A DNA stretch of 35,370 bases, from positions 1-35,370 of the forward strand of contig JACPIQ010000074.1 in NCBI GenBank assembly GCA_016188005.1, read 5' to 3'. Every line of letters starts with the position of its first letter. Position 1 is the first letter of the stretch. Of this stretch, positions 1-7,814 are shown in pieces. The stretch is from Candidatus Rokuibacteriota bacterium. GTDB taxonomy: Bacteria; Methylomirabilota; Methylomirabilia; Rokubacteriales; CSP1-6. Made by a program: the position numbers and the translations under genes. Under the pieces are notes generated by a model. It was given only the letters and a program-made list of their open reading frames with translations, made no database searches and was not told the origin of the DNA.

Positions 1-7
1 AGGCGCC

Positions 8-889
8 GTGACGCTGCGGCTGTTCGCCCACAACCGCCTGGCCCTGGGCGGGGCCGTGCTCGTGGTGCTCGTGGTCACGGCGGCCGCGATGGGCCCCGTC
101 CTGAGCACGCAGGACCCGCTGGCGATGGACCTCGGCGCCCGCCTGCAGGCCCCGAGCGGTGAGCACGCGCTGGGGACGGACCAGTTCGGCCGCGACCTGC
201 TCGCCCGGATTCTCCACGGCGCCCGCATCTCGGTGCAGGTGGGCCTGGTGGCGGTGGCCATCGGGCTCGCCCTGGGCCTCCCGCTCGGGACGACCGCCGC
301 CTTCCTCGGCGGGATGGTCGACCACCTCGCGATGCGGATCATGGATGCCATCCTGGCGTTTCCCGCCATCCTCCTCGCGCTCGCCATCGTCGCCGCGCTC
401 GGTCCCGACATCACGAACGTGATGATCGCCATCGGCGTCCGTTACGCGCCGATCTTCGCGCGCATCGCTCGCGCCGCCGTGCTCGCCGAGCGCGAGAAGG
501 AGTACGTGGTGGCGGCGCAGGCGCTGGGACAGTCCGGCTTCGCCATCCTGACCCGCGAGATCCTGCCGAACTGCTGGGCGCCGCTGCTGGTGCAGGCGAG
601 CGCGAGCTTCGCGCAGGCCATCATCATCGAGTCGAGCCTGAGCTTCATCGGAGTCGGTATGCCGCCCCCCACGCCGAGCTGGGGCACCATGCTCTTCGAG
701 GCGCGTGGCTTCCTCGAGCGCGCGCCGCTGGTGGCGATCTTCCCCGGCTTGGCCATCTGCCTGGCCGTCCTCGGCTTCAACCTCATGGGCGACGGGCTCC
801 GCGACGCCCTTGACCCGCGGCTGCGCTCCGAGCTCGGCCGCAGCGCGGGCGGCGCCATGGCGCTGGTGCCGGCGAGGGGCGGGCGATGA
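8..889 (+). CDS. dppC: Oligopeptide/dipeptide ABC transporter permease, DppC type
   Basis: Inner-membrane permease of a peptide/nickel/opine-type ABC importer, partner of the DppB-like protein that follows. The 293 residues show the DppC layout: an N-terminal membrane helix (about residues 11-32), the short periplasmic stretch ending in HALGTDQFGRDLLARI, which is typical of the family, then several hydrophobic segments. A cytoplasmic EAA loop (EYVVAAQALGQSGFAILTRE) contacts the ATPases. The GTG at 8 is the first start in the window, but the frame is open to the left edge, so the true start could lie upstream; the length is already normal for DppC. The stop overlaps the next start as ATGA. No DppD/DppF ATPase genes lie in the window, so they are either upstream or elsewhere. 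The substrate cannot be read from the sequence. Confidence 0.9.
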   Translation: MTLRLFAHNRLALGGAVLVVLVVTAAAMGPVLSTQDPLAMDLGARLQAPSGEHALGTDQFGRDLLARILHGARISVQVGLVAVAIGLALGLPLGTTAAFLGGMVDHLAMRIMDAILAFPAILLALAIVAALGPDITNVMIAIGVRYAPIFARIARAAVLAEREKEYVVAAQALGQSGFAILTREILPNCWAPLLVQASASFAQAIIIESSLSFIGVGMPPPTPSWGTMLFEARGFLERAPLVAIFPGLAICLAVLGFNLMGDGLRDALDPRLRSELGRSAGGAMALVPARGGR

Positions 890-1833
890 TCGAGTTCCTG
901 GCGCGCCGCCTCCTCGTGCTGATCCCGGTGCTCTTCTTCATGTCCGTCATCGTCTTCGGGGTGCTGCGCCTCATCCCCGGCGACCCGGTGGACGTCATGA
1001 TGGGCGCCGACCAGGTGGACGCCCAGACGCGGCAGGCCCTCCGCCACGAGCTCGGCCTCGACCTGAGCCTGCCGCACCAGTATCTCCGGTGGGTCGGACG
1101 GGTGGTGCGCGGCGATCTCGGCCGGTCGGTGCGGAGCCGCGAGAGCGTCGTCGCGCTCATCGCCGACAAGCTGCCGAAGACCCTGCTGCTGACCGCCGCG
1201 AGCTCGCTGGTGGCGCTGGTGGTGGCCCTGCCGCTCGGCATCCTGGCCGCCGTCCGCCGCAACACCGGCGCCGACTATGCCGCGATGGTCTTCGCGCTCC
1301 TCGGCGTCTCCGTTCCAAACTTCTTTCTCGGCATCCTCCTCGTCCTCGCCTTCGCCGTCGGGCTCGGGTGGCTGCCGTCCCAGGGGTACGCGAGTGTGGT
1401 CATGCAGCCGGTGCAGGCGCTGCAGTACCTCCTTCTGCCCGCCCTCACCCTCGGCCTCGCCATGGCCGGCGTCGTGACGCGCATGGTCCGCTCGTCGGTG
1501 CTCGAGGCCATCGGGCAGGACTATGTGCGGACGGCCCGAGCCAAGGGCCTCAGCGAGCGCGGCGTCGTGTGGAAGCACGCGCTCAAGAACGCGCTGATCC
1601 CCACCGTCACCGTGGTCGGGCTTCAGTTCGGGACCCTCCTGGGCGGGGCGGTGGTCGTCGAGCAGGTCTTCTCCTGGCCGGGAATCGGCTGGCTGGTCGT
1701 CCAGTCGATCTTCGCGCGGGACTACCCGGTGGTGCAGGGGGTCACCCTGGTCGTCGGGGTGCTCTTCGTCGTGATCAACACGACGGTCGATGTGATGTAC
1801 TCGGTCCTCGATCCGCGGGTCCGTGTCGCGTGA
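886..1833 (+). CDS. dppB: Oligopeptide/dipeptide ABC transporter permease, DppB type
   Basis: Second inner-membrane permease of the peptide-type importer (315 residues, normal length). It has the N-terminal helix with FGVLRLIPGDPVD, the characteristic DppB/OppB segment. Hydrophobic segments follow, and the EAA loop reads GQDYVRTARAKGLSERGVVW. The C-terminal part carries the typical VVVEQVFSWPGIGWL sequence. The start overlaps the upstream permease stop by four bases (ATGA), so the two are translationally coupled. The order C-B-binding protein differs from the usual A-B-C-D-F order of dpp operons. The substrate is unknown; related systems carry peptides, opines, glutathione or nickel. Confidence 0.92.
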   Translation: MIEFLARRLLVLIPVLFFMSVIVFGVLRLIPGDPVDVMMGADQVDAQTRQALRHELGLDLSLPHQYLRWVGRVVRGDLGRSVRSRESVVALIADKLPKTLLLTAASSLVALVVALPLGILAAVRRNTGADYAAMVFALLGVSVPNFFLGILLVLAFAVGLGWLPSQGYASVVMQPVQALQYLLLPALTLGLAMAGVVTRMVRSSVLEAIGQDYVRTARAKGLSERGVVWKHALKNALIPTVTVVGLQFGTLLGGAVVVEQVFSWPGIGWLVVQSIFARDYPVVQGVTLVVGVLFVVINTTVDVMYSVLDPRVRVA

Positions 1834-1918
1834 AGCCGGAGTGCGAAACCGCGGGCTGTCGGCCGGGCCGGAGGCAGGCGCGGCCGAGGAGCGCCTGAGA
1901 GAACAAGGAGGAGAGATC

Positions 1919-3466
1919 ATGGTCAGTCGGCGAGAGGTGCTGAGGGCGGCGGGCGCGGCGGTGATGCTCGCGGGTGTCCGGGGGACGGCGGCGGCCCAGC
2001 AGGGGCCGAAGGCGGGGGGGACGCTGCGCGTGGCGCTCTCGACGGCCTTCGACGATCCCGACCCGCACAAGTACCGGTCGATCACGAACTTCAACCTGTT
2101 CACGCTCTGCCTCGACGGCCTCACCGACGTCGGGAAGAACTTCGAGCTGAAACCCGGGCTGGCCGAGTCCTGGCAGGTGTCCGCCAGCGGCCTCGAGTAC
2201 GTCTTCAATCTCCAGCGGGGGGTGAAGTTCCACAACGGCCAGACCCTGACCGCCGAGGACGTCAAGGCCTCGCTCGAGCGGATCATGAACCCCAGGACCG
2301 CCTCCGCCCAGCGGAGCGACTTCGCCCTCGTCCAGGGCATCAGCGCCGTCGATCCCCAGCGGGTGAAGATCGTGCTGAAGCAACCGTTCGCCCCGTTCCT
2401 CACGAAGGTCGCCACCGTTCGCGTGCCGATCCTTCCCGCCAGCACGCTGCCCGCGGAGGGAGGCGTGAGCAAGGTGGTGGGGACCGGCCCCTGGGAGCTG
2501 GTCGAGTGGAAGACCAACGAGTACGTCCGCCTCCGGCGGTTCAAGGAGTATCGCGAGAAGGGGCTGCCCCACATCGACGAGGTCGTCGTTCGCCCGATCG
2601 CCGACGGCAATACGCGTCTCGCGGGTCTGCGGGCCGGCGACCTGGACTTCATCCAGGAGGTGCCGTTCAAGGACGTGGACGGACTCCGTGGCGGGGCGAG
2701 GAACCTCACGATCTACACGGGGCCCGGCTCGTTCCCCTCGTACATCGTCTTCAACACCCGCAAGCCGCCCTTCGACGACCCGCGGCTGCGCCAGGCCGTT
2801 GCCCACGCCGTGGACAAGAGAGCGCTGATCGACGGGCATCTGTGGGGTCACGCCCAGGTGACGAACCAGCCCTTCTCCAAGGGCTCGCCCTGGCACCTCG
2901 ACGTCAAGGAGCGCGAGCACGACCTCAGCAGGGCCCGCAAGCTCATGGCGGACGCCGGCCTCGCCGGCGGCATCGAGGTGCCCATCCTCATGTCGACGGG
3001 GTGGGCGGAGTTCGTCGCGGGCGGGCAGGTCCTGCAGTCGCAGCTCAAGAAGATCGGTATCACGCTCAAGCTCGACGTCACCGACCTGGCCACGTGGGTG
3101 GCCCGCGTGAACAAGCGCGACTTCAACCTGTTTTATCTCTGGTACAGCGCGCGGTATGATCCGGACGACTTCTACCGCCGGATGTTCCACTCTTCCGAGG
3201 AGGCGAGCAACAACCGCTCCGGCTTCAAGGCGCCGGCCCTCGACGGCCTGCTGGAGCTGGCGGCCACGACCCGGGACCCCGGCGAGCGCAAGAAGATGTA
3301 CACGCGGGCGCTCCAGACAGTCATCGACGAGGCGCCCCTGATCTGGACGAATATCCCGGACGCCAGCCTCGGCTGGACCGGCGCGCTGAAGGGCTTCGAG
3401 ACCAACGCGGGCGGGTATCTGAACTTCGCGGGCGGCGGGCTCACGCGGGCCTGGCTGGATCGCTGA
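1919..3466 (+). CDS. Periplasmic solute-binding protein, peptide/nickel family (SBP_bac_5)
   Basis: Extracytoplasmic binding protein for the peptide-type importer just upstream (515 residues). The ATG at 1919 is chosen because AAGGAGG lies at 1905-1911, eight bases away. An in-frame ATG-less extension further upstream would run into dppB. The N-terminus carries SRREVLRAAG followed by a hydrophobic stretch and an Ala-rich cleavage region near residue 27. This looks like a Tat signal peptide, so the protein may be exported folded. The family hallmark GVKFHNGQTLTAEDV sits at residues 101-115. The C-terminal half has the usual pattern of ligand-pocket lobes (ending APLIWTNIPDASLGW). The ligand cannot be deduced. 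It lies nine bases before the thiolase gene, so the importer and the thiolase/mutase genes may be one operon. Confidence 0.9.
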   Translation: MVSRREVLRAAGAAVMLAGVRGTAAAQQGPKAGGTLRVALSTAFDDPDPHKYRSITNFNLFTLCLDGLTDVGKNFELKPGLAESWQVSASGLEYVFNLQRGVKFHNGQTLTAEDVKASLERIMNPRTASAQRSDFALVQGISAVDPQRVKIVLKQPFAPFLTKVATVRVPILPASTLPAEGGVSKVVGTGPWELVEWKTNEYVRLRRFKEYREKGLPHIDEVVVRPIADGNTRLAGLRAGDLDFIQEVPFKDVDGLRGGARNLTIYTGPGSFPSYIVFNTRKPPFDDPRLRQAVAHAVDKRALIDGHLWGHAQVTNQPFSKGSPWHLDVKEREHDLSRARKLMADAGLAGGIEVPILMSTGWAEFVAGGQVLQSQLKKIGITLKLDVTDLATWVARVNKRDFNLFYLWYSARYDPDDFYRRMFHSSEEASNNRSGFKAPALDGLLELAATTRDPGERKKMYTRALQTVIDEAPLIWTNIPDASLGWTGALKGFETNAGGYLNFAGGGLTRAWLDR

Positions 3467-3474
3467 GCCGGCAT

Positions 3475-4641
3475 ATGCGCGAGGTCTTCGTCCTCGGCGT
3501 GGGCATGCACCCCTTCGGGCGGTTTCCCGACACGCCGCTGCGGGCGCTGGCGGGGGGCGCGGCCCGGGCGGCCCTCCGCGGCGCCGGCGTCGGGCCGCGC
3601 GAGGTGCAGGCGGCGTACTTCGCCAACGCCCTCGGCGGGCTCCTGACCGGGCAGGAGTCGATCCGCGGCCAGATCGCGCTGCGCGAGGCCGGGGTCGCGG
3701 GCGTGCCCGTCGTGAACGTCGAGAACGCCTGCGCGAGCGGCGCCACCGCCTTTCACCAGGCCGTCCTCACGGTGGGCGCCGGGGCCTGCGACATTGCGCT
3801 CGCCGTCGGGGCCGAGAAGATGTTCGTGGGCGACACCGGCCAGACGCTGCGCGCACTGGCCGCGTCGGCGGATGTGGAGCTGACGCATGACATGGGGCTG
3901 CAGTTCACCGCCATCTACGCGATGCGTATCCAGGCGCGGCTGGCCAGCGGCAGCCTCGCCCTGCGCCACCTCGCCGAGGTCACCGTGAAGAGCCACCGGC
4001 ACGGGCGGCTGAACCCGTACGCGCAGCACCGCAAGGAAGTCACGGCCGAGGAGGTCCTCGCCTCGCGCCCGATCGCCGGGCCGATCCGGCTCCTGATGTG
4101 CTCGTCGGTCAGCGACGGGGCGGCGGCGGCGGTCGTGTGCAGCGCCGAGGTTGCGCGCCGCCGGGCGAGCGCCACCGCCATCCGGGTGCTCGCCTGCCAG
4201 CTCCGCTCCGGCGCACTCGGCGCGGGCCGCGAGGGCCAGCTCTCGACGGCGGCGCGCACCGTCAATGCCGCCTACGAGCAGGCGGGGCTCGGGCCCGAGG
4301 ACATCGACATGGTCGAGTGCCACGACGCCACCTCGCCGGGGGAGCTGCTGTACTATGAGGACCTCGGCTTCTGCAAGGCGGGCGAGGCGGCCCGCCTGCT
4401 GGAGAATGGGGACACCTGCCACACGGGGCGGATCCCGTTCAACCCGAGCGGCGGCCTCACCTCGCGCGGCCATCCGGTCGGCGCCACCGGGCTGGCGCAG
4501 ATCGCCGAGGCCGTGTGGCAGCTCCGCGGCGAGGCCGAGGGGCGGCAGATCACGAGGGTCCGGGTCGCGCTGGCCCAGAACAGTGGCGGGTGGATCGAAG
4601 GCGACTCGGCGGCGGGTGTGGCAACGGTGCTCGCCCGATGA
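3475..4641 (+). CDS. Thiolase family protein (SCP-x / lipid-transfer-like acyl-CoA thiolase)
   Basis: Thiolase-fold enzyme of 388 residues that would condense or cleave acyl-CoA esters. The nucleophile is Cys86 in NVENACASGA, and the catalytic His is in SRGHPVGATG (His333). A third motif, ECHDATSPGELLYYED, corresponds to the E-x-HD motif of SCP-x thiolases. The position of the second catalytic Cys of classical thiolases reads QNSGG (Asn369). This resembles the archaeal-type and lipid-transfer-type thiolases that pair with a DUF35 protein, and such a protein is encoded immediately downstream with an ATGA overlap. The ATG at 3475 has no strong ribosome-binding site. Function could be thiolysis, condensation or retro-aldol cleavage; the sequence does not decide. 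Confidence 0.85.
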   Translation: MREVFVLGVGMHPFGRFPDTPLRALAGGAARAALRGAGVGPREVQAAYFANALGGLLTGQESIRGQIALREAGVAGVPVVNVENACASGATAFHQAVLTVGAGACDIALAVGAEKMFVGDTGQTLRALAASADVELTHDMGLQFTAIYAMRIQARLASGSLALRHLAEVTVKSHRHGRLNPYAQHRKEVTAEEVLASRPIAGPIRLLMCSSVSDGAAAAVVCSAEVARRRASATAIRVLACQLRSGALGAGREGQLSTAARTVNAAYEQAGLGPEDIDMVECHDATSPGELLYYEDLGFCKAGEAARLLENGDTCHTGRIPFNPSGGLTSRGHPVGATGLAQIAEAVWQLRGEAEGRQITRVRVALAQNSGGWIEGDSAAGVATVLAR

Positions 4642-5030
4642 CGGCCGCGCCCGGCGCCCGCGCGTATCGCCAGCCCTCCGGGGAGCCGCCGCATCTCGTC
4701 GGCAGCCGGTGTCGCGGCTGCGGCTGGATCTCGTTCCCGGCGCGCCCGGTCTGTGGCGGCTGCGGGGCCGAGCCTACCGACGAGGTGCCCGTGGGGCGCC
4801 GCGGCCGCATTCGATCGAGCGCGGTGGTCCACCACGCCCCGATCGGCTTCGAGCCGCCGTATATCGTCGCGCTCGTCGAGCTGGAGGAGGGACCGATCGT
4901 CTTCTGCCCGATCACCGGCTGCCCGCCGCAGGAGGGGGCGGCGGCGCCGGGGACGGCCGTCGAGCTCACCGTGGCGCCCGCCCGGCCCGGCGGGACACCA
5001 GTGTTCCAGTTCCGGCCCGCGCAGGCGTAG
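4638..5030 (+). CDS. DUF35 / OB-fold zinc-ribbon protein, thiolase partner
   Basis: Small acyl-CoA-binding protein (130 residues) with an N-terminal rubredoxin-like zinc ribbon followed by an OB-fold. The ribbon cysteines are Cys25, Cys28, Cys39 and Cys42 (CRGCGWISFPARPVCGGCG). The OB-fold part has the characteristic RGRIRSSAVVHHAP...YIVALVELEEGP pattern. Proteins of this family bridge thiolases to partner enzymes: archaeal thiolase/HMG-CoA synthase, and ChsH2 with the Ltp2 aldolase. The start at 4638 overlaps the thiolase stop (ATGA), and a longer frame beginning at 4515 would run inside the thiolase gene and is not supported. Tight coupling to the thiolase indicates an obligate complex. Confidence 0.88.
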   Translation: MTAAPGARAYRQPSGEPPHLVGSRCRGCGWISFPARPVCGGCGAEPTDEVPVGRRGRIRSSAVVHHAPIGFEPPYIVALVELEEGPIVFCPITGCPPQEGAAAPGTAVELTVAPARPGGTPVFQFRPAQA

Positions 5031-5057
5031 GCCGAGAGAACCGCCGAGGAGGCGCGC

Positions 5058-6743
5058 ATGTCGAACGAGGACACGGAGAGGGAGATCCGGGAGCGGGTCG
5101 AGCAATGGGAGCGCTACCACCGCGAGACGCTGGCGGCGGGGCGGAAGCCGCGCTTCACGACGCCCAGCGGCTTCGATCTGCGCCCGGTGTACACGCCCGC
5201 CGAGCTGGCGCAGACCGGATGGGACTACCTCGCCGACCTGGGGCTGCCCGGCGAGTACCCGTACACGCGCGGGCGCGATGCCGCCGGCTATCGCAACGCC
5301 TTCTGGCACTGGGAGTTCTACGCGGGGTTCGGCTCCGCCGAGGAAGCCAACCGGCGGTACCGGTTCCTCCTCGATCAGGGCGCCACCGGCGGCGTCTCGA
5401 TGGCGCTGGACCTGCCGACGCAGATCGGGCTGGATTCCGACCACCCGCTGGCCCAGGGGGAGGTCGGGCGCGTGGGCGTGGCGCTCTGCTCCCTGGCGGA
5501 TGTCGAGCGGCTCTTCGACGGGATCGACGTCGAGCAGGCGGGGCATGTCTTCACCACCGCCAACGCCATCGGACCGATCTTCCTGGCGTGGATCATCGCG
5601 CTGTGCCGCAAGCGCGGCATCGATCCGGGGCGGTTCACGCTCCAGGTCCAGAACGACCCCATCAAGGAGTACGTGGCCCGCGGCACCCAGATCTTCCCCA
5701 TCGCCCCCGCCGTCAAGCTGGCGGCTGATGCCGTCGCCTACACGAGCCGGCAGCATCCCAACTGGCTGCCCATCAGCGTCTCCGGCTCCCACATGAAGCA
5801 GGCCGGCGGCAGCTGCCTCCAGGAGGCCGCGTTCACGATCAACAACGGCATCGCCTACGTGGAGGCGGTGCGCGCCCAGGGGCTGCACGTCGACGAGTTC
5901 GGGCCGGGCATCGAGATCCACTTCTGCACGGACATGGAGTTCTTCGAGGAGATCGCCAAGCACCGGGCGGTGCGGAAGGTGTGGGCGCGGCTGATGCGCG
6001 AGCGCTGGGGGGCCACCAACCCGCTGGCCATCCGCGGGCGGCTGCACTCGGCGACCTCGGGGCTTCCCCTCACTGCGCAGCAGCCGAAGAACAACATCAT
6101 CCGCCTCACGCTCCAGGTCCTCGCGCAGATGCTGGGCGGGATCCAGGGCGGCCGCACCGCCTCCTATGACGAGGCCCTCGCCATCCCCACCGAGGAGGCG
6201 GTGACGCTGGCCGTGCGGACGAACCAGATCATCGCCCACGAGACGGGGATCGCGGACGTCGTGGATCCCCTGGGCGGGTCCTATTACCTCGAGTGGCTGA
6301 CCAAGAAGATGGAGGACGGCATCGGCGACTACATCGCGAAGGTCGACGCGATGGGAGGCGCGCTGGGCGCCGTCGAGCGCGGCTTCTACGCCCAGGAGCT
6401 GTCCGATGGAGCCTACCGCCAGCAGCGGGCCCTCGATCGGGGGGAGACGGTGATCGTCGGGGTGAACAAGTACCGGACGGACGAGGAGCCGGACATGCCC
6501 ATCTTCCGCCCCAACCCCGAGTCGGAGCGCCGGCAGATCGCGCGGCTCGAGGAGCTCCGCCGCACCCGGGACCAGGTGGCCGTGGACCGCGCCCTCGGGC
6601 GGCTGCGCGAGGTCAGCGTGAGCGGCGAGAATGTGGTCCCGGCCACGCTCGAGGCCGTGGAGGCCTATGCGACCGTCGGTGAGATCTGCGACGTCTGGCG
6701 CAAGGTGTTCGGCGAGTTCGTCGACCACCCGGTTCAGGTCTGA
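5058..6743 (+). CDS. B12-dependent acyl-CoA mutase, large (catalytic) subunit, divergent (mutase 1)
   Basis: TIM-barrel catalytic subunit of an adenosylcobalamin-dependent carbon-skeleton mutase (561 residues). It has no C-terminal B12 domain and so needs a separate small subunit; the only one in the window is at 21774-22241. The start ATG follows GAGGAGG. Using P. shermanii MutB numbering recalled from memory, it keeps Tyr89 (Tyr88 in EFYAGFGSA), Gln197 (Gln198), Arg207 (Arg208 in VARGT) and His244 (His245). The Tyr/Arg pair is typical of methylmalonyl-type rather than isobutyryl-type enzymes. It differs at several active-site or CoA-site positions: Arg82 to Ala, Thr85 to His, Tyr243 to Ser (GSHM instead of GYHM), Glu247 to Gln, Arg283 to Gly and Gln330 to Ala. 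The label methylmalonyl-CoA mutase is therefore unsafe; a bulkier or different acyl-CoA is likely. It follows the thiolase/DUF35 pair by 27 bases. Confidence 0.85.
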   Translation: MSNEDTEREIRERVEQWERYHRETLAAGRKPRFTTPSGFDLRPVYTPAELAQTGWDYLADLGLPGEYPYTRGRDAAGYRNAFWHWEFYAGFGSAEEANRRYRFLLDQGATGGVSMALDLPTQIGLDSDHPLAQGEVGRVGVALCSLADVERLFDGIDVEQAGHVFTTANAIGPIFLAWIIALCRKRGIDPGRFTLQVQNDPIKEYVARGTQIFPIAPAVKLAADAVAYTSRQHPNWLPISVSGSHMKQAGGSCLQEAAFTINNGIAYVEAVRAQGLHVDEFGPGIEIHFCTDMEFFEEIAKHRAVRKVWARLMRERWGATNPLAIRGRLHSATSGLPLTAQQPKNNIIRLTLQVLAQMLGGIQGGRTASYDEALAIPTEEAVTLAVRTNQIIAHETGIADVVDPLGGSYYLEWLTKKMEDGIGDYIAKVDAMGGALGAVERGFYAQELSDGAYRQQRALDRGETVIVGVNKYRTDEEPDMPIFRPNPESERRQIARLEELRRTRDQVAVDRALGRLREVSVSGENVVPATLEAVEAYATVGEICDVWRKVFGEFVDHPVQV

Positions 6744-6823
6744 GGGGCCGATCGGGTCGGCCACGATCGTCATGGGCGGGCGCCGCGACTGAGGACGAGC
6801 CTGCTCCCGGAGTGGAGGGCATG

Positions 6824-7759
6824 ATGGCAACGCCGAGAATCGGGTTCCTGGGGCTGGGCAACATGGGCGGGGCGATGGCGGGCCGCCTCGCGGCGCAGGG
6901 GTATGCCGTGACCGGCTATGATATCGACGCGTCCCGCGCCGCCCGGGCGGCGGCGGCCGGGGTCGGCCTGGCTCCCTCGCCGGCCCGCGTGGCGGAGGTC
7001 TCGGAGCTCGTCCTGTCGAGCCTCACCGATCCCCCGGCCGTGAGGCGGGCCTATCTCGGCCCTGACGGCGTTCTTGCGAGCCTGCGTCCGGGGATGACCC
7101 TGGTGGACATGAGCACCATCGATCCTGACACGTGGCGCGAGGTCGCCGCGGCGGCTGCCGGCCGGGGCGCGGAGTGCCTCGACGCTCCGGTGAGCGGGGG
7201 CCCGGCCGAGGCGGGCACGGGACAGCTGGTCTTTCTCGTCGGCGGGGAGGTGCCGGTGCTGGAGCGCTGCCGGCCTGTCCTGAAGACGCTGGGCGCCGAG
7301 ATCCACCACGTGGGCCCGCTCGGGTCCGGGCACGTGGTGAAGCTGGTGAACAACGTGATGTCCATGGGCAACGTGGCAGTGGCCGCCGAGGCCATGGTGC
7401 TCGGCGTGAAGGCGGGGCTGGACCCCCAGCGCCTGTTCGACATCCTGTCCACCAGCGGCGGGCGCTCGCACCATTTCCTCAAGCGCTTTCCCAAGGTGCT
7501 CGCCGGGGACTTCACGCCGCATTTCAGCGTCGCCCTGTCGCGCAAGGATCTCTCCCTCGCCCTGGGCCTGGCGGCGAGGCTGGGCCTGCCCATGCTGGCC
7601 GCCTCCGCCGTCCGCCAGGTGTACGAGGCGGCTCATGCGCAGGGCTTGGGGGGACTCGACATGGCCGCCGTGACCGCGCTCTACGAGCAGTGGGCCGGGG
7701 TGAAGGTGCGCGGGGCGGCGGCAGGGTTCGGAAAGGAGGGGGCAGCCGGAGCGCCGTAG
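6824..7759 (+). CDS. NAD(P)-dependent beta-hydroxyacid dehydrogenase, 3-hydroxyisobutyrate dehydrogenase-like
   Basis: Cytoplasmic oxidoreductase of the 3-hydroxyisobutyrate dehydrogenase / tartronate semialdehyde reductase family (311 residues from 6824). The N-terminal Rossmann motif is GFLGLGNMGGAMAG. The substrate-binding signature DAPVSGGPAEAGTG lies near residue 120, and the catalytic Lys is in GHVVKLVNN near residue 167. The GGAGGG at 6814-6819 favours ATG 6824; ATG 6821 and GTG 6812 are in frame but too close to that site or overlap it. Valine catabolism passes through 3-hydroxyisobutyrate to methylmalonate semialdehyde, so this gene next to a mutase and before a branched-chain importer is suggestive. 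Substrate specificity within the family cannot be read from motifs alone. Confidence 0.88.
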   Translation: MATPRIGFLGLGNMGGAMAGRLAAQGYAVTGYDIDASRAARAAAAGVGLAPSPARVAEVSELVLSSLTDPPAVRRAYLGPDGVLASLRPGMTLVDMSTIDPDTWREVAAAAAGRGAECLDAPVSGGPAEAGTGQLVFLVGGEVPVLERCRPVLKTLGAEIHHVGPLGSGHVVKLVNNVMSMGNVAVAAEAMVLGVKAGLDPQRLFDILSTSGGRSHHFLKRFPKVLAGDFTPHFSVALSRKDLSLALGLAARLGLPMLAASAVRQVYEAAHAQGLGGLDMAAVTALYEQWAGVKVRGAAAGFGKEGAAGAP

Positions 7760-7768
7760 GGAACTCGT

Positions 7769-7794
7769 CTGGTCAAACCAGCGGCTCAGAGCCG
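7769..7794 (+). other. Two abutting small hairpins upstream of Liv importer 1
   Basis: CTGGT-caa-ACCAG (7769-7781) is followed without a gap by CGGCT-cag-AGCCG (7782-7794). Both are perfect 5-base-pair stems in the 55-base gap before the binding-protein gene. They could be an operator or an RNA structure near the ribosome-binding site. There is no T-tract, so they are not a standard terminator. Confidence 0.35.
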
Positions 7795-7814
7795 ACAGGG
7801 GAGGAGACAGGGAG

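Noticed and set aside
442-2709. Open minus-strand frame of about 755 codons opposite the peptide-importer genes
   Set aside because: Shadow of dppC, dppB and the binding protein; no motif and no ribosome-binding site.
6746-6762. Hairpin GGCCGA-tcggg-TCGGCC after mutase 1 as a terminator
   Set aside because: Only six base pairs and no T-tract; such short GC palindromes are expected by chance here.
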